A stretch of 64,000 nt of DNA from Haloarcula mannanilytica (GCF_005406125.1 NZ_BIXZ01000004.1:235542-299541), one strand, 5' to 3'; shown: positions 1-8,892, counted from the stretch's first letter. Notes: a model not told the origin generated them from the letters alone. A program made the numbers and translations.

Positions 1-266
1 CCCCGTCGACGAACGTCTGCGGGATTGTCTCGCGTCCGCTGTGCCGTTCTAGGGCTTCCCGGTACGCGTCGGTGGCCTTGAGTACGTCCACCGTCTCGAT
101 GTCGTCGCGGTGTTGTTGCAGCAATCCGAGAGCTTTCTTCGAGTAGCCACACTGTGGCATCAGCTCGTTACCTTTCATGAACAGCACGACCTCGTTGTCC
201 TCGATGACGCTGTCGACCTGTTCCGTGACCTCTTCCGGCGAGAGTTCTTCGGGCTCGAATGCCATA
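1..266 (-). CDS. Glutaredoxin-family protein (C-terminus cut by window edge)
   Basis: Reading leftwards from the ATG at 266, the protein has the monothiol-glutaredoxin layout: an FMKG segment at about residues 29-32, the active-site CGYS at 39-42 and a TIPQTF segment near the window edge corresponding to the conserved TVP loop. Family members with a CGFS-type site carry or transfer Fe-S clusters with BolA partners. A BolA-like gene lies immediately upstream on the same strand, which supports a Grx-BolA pair. The last residues and stop codon lie outside the window. Tyr replaces the usual Phe in CGFS. Confidence 0.85.
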
Positions 267-338
267 CCCTCCCTAACGGCGTCGGCAATAAAGACGTACC
301 GGCGGGGCAAGCAAGGGCACGCCGCCGGGGGCGCTCGC

Positions 339-581
339 CTACTCGGCTTCCTCGGGCGTCAGCGTCGTCAGCTCGATAGCGTGGATGTCACGCGTGAGAT
401 GCTCGCCCAGCGCGTCGTGGACGAGCTGGTGCTGGTCGACCAGCGATTTCCCCTCGAACGCCGGCGAGACCACGCGCACGGCGTAGTGTTTGTCGTCGTC
501 CGGGTCCCGCGGTGTGGTGACTGTTGCCCGTGCCTCCGGGAGCGATTCCTCGATGAGTTCGGCGACTGCGTCCTCGTCCAT
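339..581 (-). CDS. BolA family protein
   Basis: 80-residue protein with the BolA core: an N-terminal helix starting MDEDAVAELI, a central strand (HYAVRVVSPAF), and the helix-turn segment LVDQHQLVHDAL with the conserved H in the expected place. BolA proteins act with monothiol glutaredoxins in Fe-S handling or regulation. The glutaredoxin gene follows 72 bp downstream on the same strand. I chose the ATG at 581; an open frame continues to 608 but the extra residues do not look like part of the domain. Confidence 0.85.
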   Translation of the reverse strand: MDEDAVAELIEESLPEARATVTTPRDPDDDKHYAVRVVSPAFEGKSLVDQHQLVHDALGEHLTRDIHAIELTTLTPEEAE

Positions 582-627
582 ACCCGCTCTGAGGGGAGCG
601 GCGGGCAAAACAGTTGGCGTCCCGCAG

Positions 628-804
628 TCACCAGTCGGGCGACAGTTCGCGTCCGATACCGACGCCGATAGCGGCCAGACCTATGAGGGCGAGTACGATC
701 CCACCGAGCCAGATCGGCGAGAGTGAGGCCGCGAGACGGACCGCCCAGAGCCCGGCCACCAGCGCCAGCCCGCCGGCCACGACCAGTGTGACGAACCGCT
801 CCAT
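628..804 (-). CDS. Small two-helix membrane protein
   Basis: 58-residue ORF (ATG at 804, TGA at 628-630) with two hydrophobic segments, about residues 5-25 and 30-51, a short polar turn between them, and a polar tail ending SPDW. It sits upstream of the bolA-grx pair on the same strand, and typical haloarchaeal third-position GC supports translation. No function can be assigned; many haloarchaeal operons carry such proteins. Confidence 0.6.
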   Translation of the reverse strand: MERFVTLVVAGGLALVAGLWAVRLAASLSPIWLGGIVLALIGLAAIGVGIGRELSPDW

Positions 805-883
805 ACCTGCGTCTGTGGCGACCGGCTGTAAATTCCTGCCGGCTGAACCACAGGTGTTTGTGCCTCGGGTCCCTACATGACGT

Positions 884-1267
884 ATGAGCGACGCAACGCT
901 CGTCTACGACGACGACTGCGGCTTCTGTACGTGGTGGGCGGACTTCCTCGACGAGCGGTCCGACCTCGACATCGTCGGCTTCTCCGAACTCGACGACGAG
1001 TTGCTGGCGCGCCTGCCGGAGGATTACGAATCCTGTTCGCATCTGGTAACCGACGACGAGGTGTACTCCTGTGGGGAGTCCATCGAGACGGCGCTCACCT
1101 ACACAGACATGGGCAAGCCGGCGCGGCCGCTGGTCTCGTTTTTCCGCCAGTTCGAGGACTACGAACGGTTCCGCGAGCGGGCCTATCGACGAGTCGCAGA
1201 CAACCGTTCGAAGTGGGGGAAAATCATGTCGAAGACGCCGCCGGCGCGCAGGGACGATTCGAACTGA
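884..1267 (+). CDS. Thiol-disulfide oxidoreductase DCC family protein (DUF393)
   Basis: 127 residues beginning with the DCC-family signature: a strand (TLVYDDDC) leading into a CGFC motif at residues 12-15, followed by WWADFL. The family is thioredoxin-like and is often found beside HTTM or lipase-maturation-type membrane proteins. Here a protein of that kind is encoded convergently, its stop only 5 bp away. The substrate is unknown. Start ATG at 884 gives the usual short N-terminus before the CxxC. Confidence 0.85.
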   Translation: MSDATLVYDDDCGFCTWWADFLDERSDLDIVGFSELDDELLARLPEDYESCSHLVTDDEVYSCGESIETALTYTDMGKPARPLVSFFRQFEDYERFRERAYRRVADNRSKWGKIMSKTPPARRDDSN

Positions 1268-1272
1268 CAGCC

Positions 1273-2736
1273 TTAGACCCGTGCGAGTTGCAGGTCGCCC
1301 TCGCTGACCGGGCTGACGTAGGTGCCGACGCGTTCGCGCTCCCACCACCGGCCAGTTTCGCGGCGCTCCTCGGGCGTCGTGAACCGGTACCGGTAGCGGA
1401 CCGCGCGGACGTGCGTGGGTGTCGTCTCGGCGAACGGGACCGACTCCAGCAGTTTTTCGGTGGTCTCGTCGCCGGCCAGCAGTCGATCTAATAGCACGAG
1501 GAACCACGGACTCCGACGAGGCGAGGGAGCCATCGCTGCGAACCACAGCTGCCAGTCCAGTCGGTAGTGGTACGGCGCGACCTGCCGCGGCCGCTGGGCG
1601 GGGTCCGTGGGCTTGCCCTTGAACTCGTAGGTCTGCCAGTCCGTGTCGGCCGTGATGACCTCGTCGGTGGTCCTCTGGACGACGATCTCATATCGATTCC
1701 GAGTAATCGAGCCGAACGCGCCGTAGGTGTTGACCAGTCGGAGCGGGTCAAAGGCGGTGTTCATCACCTGTCGTTCCGAAAGGATGTTTCGGACCGGGTC
1801 GACGCTCCGCCAGAGGACGACCGCGGCGAGGACGACAGAAATCGCTTGCAGGTACAGCGGCGGCGCGCTTGCGCTCACACTCGGCGCGGTGACCGGGAAG
1901 ACGGACGTGAGGACGCCGTCGCTGAACGTCGCGATGGCCTGGACGATGGTGAGGGCGTTGAGCCACGAGAAGTTCCCCGTCAGCATGAGCCAGCCCTGGA
2001 ACCCGATAGTCGCAGCCCCCGCCACCGACGCCCAGGGCTGGGGCGCGAAGTAGAGGAACGGCACGGCGACTTCAACGACGTGGTTGCCAAGCACCTCCAG
2101 CCGATGGAACCGGTCTGGGAGGTGGTGTACGTACCAGCTCACCGGGTTCGGAATCGGTTGTGTCTCGTAGTGGTAGTCCAGCGCGGTGAGGTCCCGCCAG
2201 CAGTCGTCACCGCGTAGTTTGATGAGTCCAGCGCCGAACATATTGCGGAACAGGAGCCACTTGAGCAGCCAGATAACGACGATCGGCGGCCCCGTCGACC
2301 CTGCACCGAGAAACGTCGCGAGGAAACCGGTCTCAAGCAGCATCGACTCCCAGCCGTACCCGTAGAACGTCTGGCCGGCATTGACAAAAGAGAGATACAG
2401 CGCCCACAGGGTGAGCCACAGCAGTATCGATAGGGGAACTGCGTACGGACGCGGAAACCATGACGGGAGGCCGACGAATGCCAGCACTGAAAGCCCGACG
2501 CCAGCCCAGGCCGTGATGCCAATGGCGCGGTCGTCCGGGTAGAAATAGAACAGGCTGGGGCGGTCACGGAACTCGTGGCGCTCGACGTACTGCTGTATCG
2601 GCAACAGGCCGTCTTCGCCCGCGAGCGGACGGAACTGCGTGGCTGCGACGAGGAAGGCCAGTAGGTAGATGACCGCAAGCCCCCGGTGAAACAGGAACCT
2701 GACGAGCCAGTACGCCTCTGACTCCCACGGCAGCAT
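1273..2736 (-). CDS. Lipase maturation factor-like integral membrane protein
   Basis: 487 residues with about seven to nine hydrophobic helices in the first two thirds and a soluble C-terminal third. The family signature is visible as YGYGWESMLLETGF (around residue 125) and the segment KLRGDDCWRDLTALDYHYETQP, characteristic of LMF1-like proteins (DUF1222). In animals LMF1 helps lipases fold in the ER; in archaea and bacteria the role is unknown, though folding or disulfide chemistry of exported proteins is plausible. It converges with the DCC-family gene, a recurrent association. Confidence 0.85.
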   Translation of the reverse strand: MLPWESEAYWLVRFLFHRGLAVIYLLAFLVAATQFRPLAGEDGLLPIQQYVERHEFRDRPSLFYFYPDDRAIGITAWAGVGLSVLAFVGLPSWFPRPYAVPLSILLWLTLWALYLSFVNAGQTFYGYGWESMLLETGFLATFLGAGSTGPPIVVIWLLKWLLFRNMFGAGLIKLRGDDCWRDLTALDYHYETQPIPNPVSWYVHHLPDRFHRLEVLGNHVVEVAVPFLYFAPQPWASVAGAATIGFQGWLMLTGNFSWLNALTIVQAIATFSDGVLTSVFPVTAPSVSASAPPLYLQAISVVLAAVVLWRSVDPVRNILSERQVMNTAFDPLRLVNTYGAFGSITRNRYEIVVQRTTDEVITADTDWQTYEFKGKPTDPAQRPRQVAPYHYRLDWQLWFAAMAPSPRRSPWFLVLLDRLLAGDETTEKLLESVPFAETTPTHVRAVRYRYRFTTPEERRETGRWWERERVGTYVSPVSEGDLQLARV

Positions 2737-2816
2737 ATTTCGGATGTGGTCCAGCCACGGACTAAACCGTATCGGGCGGTAGTGTGGTCAGCCGCAGCTA
2801 GCCGTCGCCTGTCGGC

Positions 2817-3227
2817 TTATCCCATCAGTTGCTGGTGAGTGGGCTTCATACAGCGGTCCTGCACGACGCGGCGGCCGGCCGCCTCGGCGCGTTCGACGGC
2901 CTCGTCGTCGTGGATGCCCAGTTGGAGCCAGATGACGGCATCGTCGTCCCGTTCCAGGGCCGCGTCGACGATGTCACTGACCTCCTCGCTTGGCCTGAAC
3001 ACGTCGATAATGTCTATCTCGCCAGGGACCTCCGACAGCGAGTCGTAGGCCGTCTGCCCGAATATCTCGTCGGCGAAGGGGTTGACCGGAATCACTTCGT
3101 ACCCCTGCTCGTGGAGGTATTTCGGAATTTCGTGGGCGTCCTTGCCGGGGCTAGTCGAGCACCCGACGACTGCAACGCGGTCCAGCGAAAGGATCTCTCG
3201 GAGTTCGTCGTCAGAACTGACAGGCAT
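2817..3227 (-). CDS. CoA-binding domain protein (YccU-like)
   Basis: 136 residues from the ATG at 3227. It is a single Rossmann-type CoA-binding domain: AVVGCSTSPGKDAHEIPKYL (nucleotide loop) near the N-terminus, VIPVNPFADEIFG in the middle, and IDIIDVFRPSE. It ends DRCMKPTHQQLMG, in the position of the NRC segment of YccU proteins. Function is not established beyond nucleotide or CoA binding. In-frame sequence extends to 3254 but the extra residues look non-coding. Confidence 0.8.
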   Translation of the reverse strand: MPVSSDDELREILSLDRVAVVGCSTSPGKDAHEIPKYLHEQGYEVIPVNPFADEIFGQTAYDSLSEVPGEIDIIDVFRPSEEVSDIVDAALERDDDAVIWLQLGIHDDEAVERAEAAGRRVVQDRCMKPTHQQLMG

Positions 3228-3273
3228 ATTAGAGCGTTCGCCGGGCGGCGACAAAAGGTATTGCCCGCGAGAG

Positions 3274-3648
3274 TTACTGCGTGGCTTCGTCGGACTCCGT
3301 TGGTTCCTCCAGATAGCGCTGGCCCCACGCCGCCATCTCGGAGATGACCGGCTCCAGTGACGCTCCGAGGTCGGTCAGCGAGTAATTGACGCGGAACGGT
3401 TGTTCGTTGATGACTTCCCGGTCGACGAGTCCCTTCTCTTGAAGATCTTCGAGGCTGTCCGAGAGGACTTTCGAGGAGATTCCGTCGACATCCTCCTTGA
3501 GTTCATTAAAGCCCGACGGGCCGTTTTCAAGCAGGCGGTGGATGATGACGGGATGCCACTTCTTGCCGATGAGAGAGGCGGTCGTCGTTATGGGGCACCA
3601 CTCCTCGCCAGCACACCAGACGGAGAGCTTCTCCGGTGAATCGCTCAT
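3274..3648 (-). CDS. HxlR-family winged-helix transcriptional regulator
   Basis: 124 residues (ATG 3648; the frame is open to 3696). HxlR layout: an N-terminal WC..EEWCPI with paired cysteines, then IGKKWHPVIIHRLLENGPSGFNEL (winged-helix core), ISSKVLSDSLEDLQEKGLV (recognition helix) and FRVNYSLTDLGASL (wing). Such proteins often sense redox or electrophile stress through an N-terminal Cys, and two Cys are present here. It lies downstream of a 226-bp gene-free segment that should hold its promoter. The target is unknown. Confidence 0.88.
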   Translation of the reverse strand: MSDSPEKLSVWCAGEEWCPITTTASLIGKKWHPVIIHRLLENGPSGFNELKEDVDGISSKVLSDSLEDLQEKGLVDREVINEQPFRVNYSLTDLGASLEPVISEMAAWGQRYLEEPTESDEATQ

Positions 3649-4059
3649 GTCTTGCCGGAATTTCGGCCGCGGACGGCTAATAACTACCCCTGTCAAGATA
3701 CCGACGGCCGCTTCGTGGGAGGCTTCGGAGAGTCTATAGAGTGACTCGTGTTTCGCCCGTACATATTGGCAGGAGCCCTACCCAGACCGTGACAGAGCCG
3801 CCGTATTTCCGTAATGACCGTACAGATGTTATTGCAGTTTGAGGGGTTGAAACCGCCGAATACAGTTGTTTCAGATGTTGGAATCGGTTGCCGAAGAGAC
3901 GTTCAAACCCTACGAAGTGAAACGGGCATACGAGAAGACCGATACCACCATTCTCGCAGTCATCACAGTCCAACTGGTTGAAAAGACAGATTCAGAACGT
4001 CCGTCTTTCGGCCAGCCGTGAGTAGCTATATTTTTATTTGATTATTCAGTGTATTCTTT
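3649..4059. other. Intergenic segment with a possible gene relic
   Basis: A 411-bp region between hxlR and the ThuA gene, AT-richer than its surroundings, notably the run around 4026-4055 just before the thuA-like start, which contains a TATA-like string at 4028-4038. A short open frame (ATG 3875, stop 4019-4021, 48 residues) is on the plus strand. It is hydrophilic apart from the segment TILAVITVQLV and could be the end of a decayed gene or transposase; I could not identify it. Confidence 0.35.
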
Positions 4060-4758
4060 ATGGTCGCAGTCACAGTGTGGAACGAAAACCAGCACGAACG
4101 GGCCACGGGACCGGCAAATGCCATGTACCCCGACGGTATCCATACGGCGCTGGCTGAGATGCTCGTCTCGCACGGCCACACTGTCCAAACAGCGACACTC
4201 GACGAACCAGAGCACGGATTGACTGCGGATGTCCTCGCCGAAACGGACGTATTGCTATGGTGGGGTGATGTCGCCCACGATGCTGTCACCGATACGGTAG
4301 CGGCCCGAGTCGAACAGGCCGTTCGTGGCGGGATGGGGTTCATTCCGCTCCATTCCAGTTACGAATCGAAGCCCTTCGAGTCGCTCATGGGAACGAGCGG
4401 TGTCCTGCGGTGGCGCGAAGAAGGGGAACGAGAGCGTGTCTGGGTCGTCGAAGCGGACCACCCTATCACTGATGGACTCCCCGAGGAATTCGAACTCGAA
4501 CGCGCCGAAATATACGGACAGGGGTTCGACCTGCCGCAACCGGACACGCTGGTGACGGTAAGCTGGTGTGACGACGGCACGGTGTTCCCCAGCGGGTGCT
4601 GTTACCACCCCGGAGACGGGAGAGTATTCTACTTCCAGCCCGGCCACGAGACGTTCCCGGTGTATCACCACCCGGCTGTCCAGCAACTCCTCCACAACGC
4701 CGTCGAGTGGGCTGCACCGACTTGCCGGACCGAGCGCTCCCGTGGTGCACAGCTTTAG
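4060..4758 (+). CDS. ThuA domain-containing protein (trehalose-utilization family)
   Basis: 232 residues, one ThuA-like domain with a class I glutamine-amidotransferase-like fold. Visible family features: VTVWNENQHE at the N-terminus, YPDGIHTALAEML, LLWWGDVAHDAV, GMGFIPLHSSYESKPF, and RVFYFQPGHETFPVYHHPAVQQLL at the C-terminus. Members are linked to sugar utilization without a firm reaction. Here no sugar genes are adjacent, so the substrate is open. The start codon is preceded by an AT-rich promoter-like stretch. Confidence 0.85.
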   Translation: MVAVTVWNENQHERATGPANAMYPDGIHTALAEMLVSHGHTVQTATLDEPEHGLTADVLAETDVLLWWGDVAHDAVTDTVAARVEQAVRGGMGFIPLHSSYESKPFESLMGTSGVLRWREEGERERVWVVEADHPITDGLPEEFELERAEIYGQGFDLPQPDTLVTVSWCDDGTVFPSGCCYHPGDGRVFYFQPGHETFPVYHHPAVQQLLHNAVEWAAPTCRTERSRGAQL

Positions 4759-5021
4759 CGGTTGGGACAACGGAGATCATTGGGCCGTATCTCGGCGTCG
4801 GTCAAACCGCTGTCCCGCTCGATGCGTAGCGGGTCCGATAGACAAAACTCGGCAAAAAAGTTAGGGGCTGTCTGTCGCGTGAGTAGGCCTCCTTTTCGAC
4901 CCAGGGCGCGGTCGAAGGCGACTGCAAACTTCGGGGCCTGCATCACGACTGTGTGCCAGCATGCGAGGACAACTAGACCGATTCCAAAGGGTTTGTATCG
5001 GATGACTCCGGAGAGTGGCCT

Positions 5022-6185
5022 ATGACGGAGAACGTGGTCGTACTCGGTGCGGGGTATGCGGGCGCTGGGACGATCAAGAGCCTGGAAGACGAACTGGACG
5101 GGGAGGCCGATATCACCTGGATTTCTGAGACGGACTACCATCTGGTACTACACGAATCCCATCGGTGCATTCGGGACCCGAGCGTTCAGGAGAATATCGC
5201 GATTCCAGTCCACGAGATCAAGCAGCCCTCGACCGCGTTCATTCAGGACGAAGTCGTCGGCATCGACACCGAGGCACAGGAGGTCGACCTCGCCGACTCC
5301 GACACGGTCGAGTACGATTACCTGCTTGTAGGCCTGGGTTCGCAGACGGCCTTCTTCGGCATCGACGGGCTCAAAGAGCACGCGCTGACGCTGAAGAGCC
5401 TCGACGACGCGCTCGAAATCCACGACAACATTCAGCAGGCTGCTCGTGAGGCCTCCACCAACGACCCGGCGCAGGTCGTCATCGGCGGTGCTGGCCTCTC
5501 AGGTATCCAGACCGCCGGCGAGGTCGCCGAGTTCCGCGACGAACACAACGCGCCCATCGATATTCACCTCGTTGAGGGTCTCGATCAGGTGCTGCCCAAC
5601 AGCGATCCGGAACTCCAGGGTGCCCTGCGCAAGCGCCTGGAGGCCGCCGACGTGAACATCAAGTGCGGCGAATTCATCGGCGAGGTTGACGAGGAGACGG
5701 TCTACATCGGCGACGAGGACGAACTGGACTACGACGTGCTGGTCTGGACGGGCGGCATTACCGGCCGGGACTGCATGCAAGACGTGGACCTGGACAAGGA
5801 CGAGCGCAACCACCGCGTCCACGCTGAGGGGAACTTCCAGACCGATGACGAGCGCGTGTTTGCGATTGGTGACTCGGCACTGATCGACCAGCCGGGCGAC
5901 CAGCCCGCGCCGCCAACCGCTCAGGCCGCCTGGCAGGCCGCCGAGGTCGCCGGCGAAAACCTGGCTCGCGCCGTTCGTGGCCAGCCGCTCAAAACCTGGA
6001 CGCACAAGGACAAGGGGACAGTCGTCTCTGTCGGCGAGAAAGCCGTCGCCCACGACGTGATGAACATGCCCATCGAGACCTTCGGCGGGCTGCCGGCGAA
6101 ACTGCTGAAAAAGGCGATTGCCGCCCGCTGGATCAACGACGTAACCGGTGTCGGCCGGGCTGCCAAAGCCTGGCCCGACATGTAG
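5022..6185 (+). CDS. ndh: Type II NADH dehydrogenase (FAD-dependent NAD(P)/FAD oxidoreductase)
   Basis: 387 residues with two Rossmann folds: GAGYAG at residues 9-14 (FAD) and GGAGLSG near residue 150 (NADH), plus the FAIGDSAL segment near residue 285 that contacts FAD in this family. The C-terminus ends with an amphipathic, positively charged helix (about 365-387) typical of monotopic membrane attachment in NDH-2. It should pass electrons from NADH to menaquinone without proton pumping. A sulfide:quinone oxidoreductase is the main alternative, but the paired catalytic cysteines expected there are not obvious. Confidence 0.75.
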   Translation: MTENVVVLGAGYAGAGTIKSLEDELDGEADITWISETDYHLVLHESHRCIRDPSVQENIAIPVHEIKQPSTAFIQDEVVGIDTEAQEVDLADSDTVEYDYLLVGLGSQTAFFGIDGLKEHALTLKSLDDALEIHDNIQQAAREASTNDPAQVVIGGAGLSGIQTAGEVAEFRDEHNAPIDIHLVEGLDQVLPNSDPELQGALRKRLEAADVNIKCGEFIGEVDEETVYIGDEDELDYDVLVWTGGITGRDCMQDVDLDKDERNHRVHAEGNFQTDDERVFAIGDSALIDQPGDQPAPPTAQAAWQAAEVAGENLARAVRGQPLKTWTHKDKGTVVSVGEKAVAHDVMNMPIETFGGLPAKLLKKAIAARWINDVTGVGRAAKAWPDM

Positions 6186-6373
6186 CGAGTACCTTTTTAC
6201 GTCCCCTCCTCTCCTCGCGGCGCTTCGCGCCGCTGCGGGGAGCGGGTTCGCAAAAATCTACGCTAAAAACGACCGTCTCGCTCCCGCTGGTCGCGAGACG
6301 TGAAACCGCGCTCGCTCCGCTCGCGCGGTACGCTGTTTCTACCGCACCGCGTTGCGACTGTTTCGTGAGAATC
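6186..6373. terminator. Three successive GC-rich inverted repeats between convergent genes
   Basis: Between the convergent ndh and alcohol dehydrogenase genes are three consecutive hairpin-forming segments: 6213-6240 (imperfect), 6274-6300 (stem CGTCTCG/CGAGACG) and 6306-6328 (stem CCGCG/CGCGG). A T-run (ACCTTTTTACG, 6191-6201) lies just after the ndh stop and may itself end transcription, as archaeal termination favours T-tracts. The hairpins may be transcript ends or protein-binding sites. Confidence 0.5.
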
Positions 6374-7597
6374 CTACCAAGCGGACTCTAACACACCGAT
6401 AATGTCTTTTCGGGTGGGCTCCAGTCCTGATGGGGCGTTCGCCATGAAAGAGTCTTCGAGGACCGCGTCGGCGACTGCCGAGAACTCTCCGCGGTCAGGG
6501 CCGTCAACGTCACGGAGTCGCGTCGGCAGTCCCAGTGCCGTCACCACCTCACTGACCCGGTCGACGACCGCAGCAGCACGGTCGTCTGCGTCCCCGACGC
6601 CAAGTGCGTCAGCAAGCAGCGACCGCCGGCCGTCGACCTGTTCGAACAAATACGAGAGCGCGTGCGGAGCGATTACCGCATGGGCCGCGCCCTGCTGGAC
6701 CTCGTAGGTTCGGGTGAGTCCGTGACCGAAGGCGTGGATCAGCGAGAGCGTGATCCCGTCTGTCCGGGAAATACCGTACTGGACGAGCATGATGCCCTGC
6801 GTGAGCGCCTGGTACACCCGCGGGTCGTCGTCACCATCACCGAATGCGAGCAGTCCGTCAGTGAGGAGACCGAGGCCGTGTGACGCGGTGGCATCGGTTA
6901 TCGGCGTCGCGTTGGCCGCGTACAGTGTCTCGATGCCCTTGTCGAAGCCGTTCATCGCCGACGCTGCGAGGACCGACCGGGGGGTTGTCGAAATCAACTC
7001 GGGGTCATAACAGACGGTCGCGGGCATCAGTTTCGGGTCGCTGATGCCACCGCTGGCTGGTTCATCTACAGGACAGGTGTCAGGGTCGGCTGTAACCCCC
7101 GCCACAATGGAGAGGTCAGCACCGGCCAGCGTCGTCGGGACGGCCACAATTGGCGGCAGTTCCGCTTCCGGGACAGCTATCGTTCCGGAGTCGACGAGCG
7201 CATGGCCGACAGCGGCCGGGTCGCGGTCGGTGGCCGCGAGGAGGCTGATGATTTTCGCCACGTCGAGACTGCTCCCGCCACCGACGGCTACGAGACAGTC
7301 GGCATCGGTCTCGCGGAAGCGTTCGAGGCCGTCGTACGCGGTGCCGAGCCGTTTGGCTGGCGTCGTTTCCGCGAAGACACCGGCCAGTCGGTCGCCGAGG
7401 CCGTCCCGAACGGGGTCCATCACGGCCGGCGTCGTTCCGACGGTCGAGCCACAGACGACCAGCGCACGGTCGTATCCCTGTGCGTCCAGCTCCGTGCCCA
7501 GTGCGCGGGTCGTACCGGGCGCGTAGCGGAGCGTTGCGGGGTCGTACTCGAACCGAAACGGGACGGCGAGGTCGACAGCAGTCGGTGTGTCAGTCAT
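6374..7597 (-). CDS. Iron-type alcohol dehydrogenase family protein with altered metal site
   Basis: About 407 residues, group III (Fe-type) dehydrogenase fold: a nucleotide loop AVGGGSSLDVAKIIS (about residues 104-118) and VAVPTTLAGADLS (about 150-162). Compared with FucO-type enzymes, the metal-binding stretch GMDALTHAIE reads AMNGFDKGIE and the PHG segment reads QQG, while the His in LIHAFGHGL is kept. Three of four expected metal ligands therefore seem replaced, so a conventional Fe/Zn alcohol dehydrogenase reaction is doubtful. Divergent from the keto-acid cleavage gene pair. ATG at 7597 or the adjacent ATG at 7600 could start. Confidence 0.8.
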   Translation of the reverse strand: MTDTPTAVDLAVPFRFEYDPATLRYAPGTTRALGTELDAQGYDRALVVCGSTVGTTPAVMDPVRDGLGDRLAGVFAETTPAKRLGTAYDGLERFRETDADCLVAVGGGSSLDVAKIISLLAATDRDPAAVGHALVDSGTIAVPEAELPPIVAVPTTLAGADLSIVAGVTADPDTCPVDEPASGGISDPKLMPATVCYDPELISTTPRSVLAASAMNGFDKGIETLYAANATPITDATASHGLGLLTDGLLAFGDGDDDPRVYQALTQGIMLVQYGISRTDGITLSLIHAFGHGLTRTYEVQQGAAHAVIAPHALSYLFEQVDGRRSLLADALGVGDADDRAAAVVDRVSEVVTALGLPTRLRDVDGPDRGEFSAVADAVLEDSFMANAPSGLEPTRKDIIGVLESAW

Positions 7598-7852
7598 CAC
7601 TGCGACTCACTCGGTCCCGTCCAGCCTCGGGCCAGCGAACGGCGGGAGTAGGCGTTCGATAGCGACCCGGGTCCGGGTGTCGTCCGTGCCCGCAGCTATT
7701 GGATCGAGGCCGTCTGTGGCAGGTGACATTACCGACATATTGGGCCCCACCATTGAGAAGGTTGCTCACACCGCTGATACCGGGAGACACGCGTGTAACT
7801 ACGTTGCCAGACACAAGTGAACCGTTAACAAGCGCCTTTCTGTAGTGTAGGC

Positions 7853-8038
7853 ATGGCCTGTCCATATCTGGAGTATCGGACGGCAGCCGGGACGCAGTCG
7901 TTCGATCACGAGCGGGCGTACTGCACCGCGGCAGAGACGTTCGTCCAGCCGATGCGGGCCGACATCTGTAACGACCGGTACGACCTGGATCACGGGCAGC
8001 ACTGCGAAATATTTCGGGCCCACGCGGAGGACGAATGA
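7853..8038 (+). CDS. Small cysteine-containing protein coupled to the next gene
   Basis: 61 residues with four Cys (residues 3, 24, 39 and 51) spread over [22 protein letters not shown] and HCEIF. The spacing could bind a metal or Fe-S cluster, but no known motif is exact. Its stop overlaps the next start (ATGA at 8035-8038), indicating translational coupling with the keto-acid cleavage enzyme. A family of similar short CPYLEY-type proteins seems common in haloarchaea; their function is unknown to me. Confidence 0.7.
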   Translation: MACPYLEYRTAAGTQSFDHERAYCTAAETFVQPMRADICNDRYDLDHGQHCEIFRAHAEDE

Positions 8039-8892
8039 CTGGGGGCTACGAGGCGTACCTCGATGCGGACCCGGTCATCATCACCGCGGCGTTGACCGGC
8101 GGCGTCCATGGCAAGGAGGCGAATCCAAATCTCCCGGAAACACCGGAAGAAATCGGTCACGCTGCCGGGAAAGTCGAAGCTGCTGGCGCGTCCGTCGTCC
8201 ATCTCCACGCCCGGACACCGAACGGTGAGCGCTCCTTCGAGACGGAGTGCTTTCAGGAGATCGACGACGCCGTTCGCCGTCACACCGACGACATCATCAT
8301 CCAACACTCTACGGGCGGGACGGGCGCGCCGGACGACGTGCGCCACCAGCCACTCCGAACGGACCCGCCGCCGGAGATGGCCTCGCTGGACATGGGGCCG
8401 CTGAACCGCTACGACCACCTGACCAGCGAGAACACGCGCGCCCTGGTCGACTCCCTACACGCCGAGATGGTTGCCCGCGGTATCAAGCCCGAATTGGAGG
8501 TGTTCAATGACGGCCACCTGAACGAACTCCGGGGACTGCTCGACCGCCGCGACCTCGCAGAACCGGTGTACGCGACGCTCATCTTCGGCCCGGGAACGCT
8601 GACACCGCCGACACCGGGGAACTTCCTGAACGCGATCGACAATCTCCCCGAGGGTGCGCTGTTCAACACGCTCGGGTTCGGGCGGCACCAGTTGCCGTTT
8701 GCGACCATGGGACTGCTGTTCGGCGGCCACGTCCGCGTGGGTCTCGAAGACAACGTCTACTACCAACGGGGCGAACTCGCCGAGAGCAACGCACGACTCG
8801 TCGAGCGCGTGGTGCGATTAGCTGACGAACTGGGCCGCCCTGTCGCATCCACCGCGGAGGCCAGAGATATCCTTGGTCTGGAAGAACTGTGA
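8035..8892 (+). CDS. Beta-keto acid cleavage enzyme family protein (BKACE, DUF849)
   Basis: 285 residues, a TIM barrel of the BKACE/Kce family: [27 protein letters not shown] at the N-terminus, [15 protein letters not shown] (metal-binding HLHAR), IIQHSTGG, a later [12 protein letters not shown] segment and repeated acidic loops. These Zn enzymes cleave beta-keto acids with acetyl-CoA. The specific substrate is not predictable; 3-keto-5-aminohexanoate is only the founding case. It overlaps the small Cys protein by 4 nt, so both are one transcript. Confidence 0.88.
   Translation: MTGGYEAYLDADPVIITAALTGGVHGKEANPNLPETPEEIGHAAGKVEAAGASVVHLHARTPNGERSFETECFQEIDDAVRRHTDDIIIQHSTGGTGAPDDVRHQPLRTDPPPEMASLDMGPLNRYDHLTSENTRALVDSLHAEMVARGIKPELEVFNDGHLNELRGLLDRRDLAEPVYATLIFGPGTLTPPTPGNFLNAIDNLPEGALFNTLGFGRHQLPFATMGLLFGGHVRVGLEDNVYYQRGELAESNARLVERVVRLADELGRPVASTAEARDILGLEEL

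Noticed and set aside
1567..2217. 216-residue plus-strand frame opposite the LMF-like gene
   Set aside because: Antisense shadow; charged low-complexity sequence, no start context.
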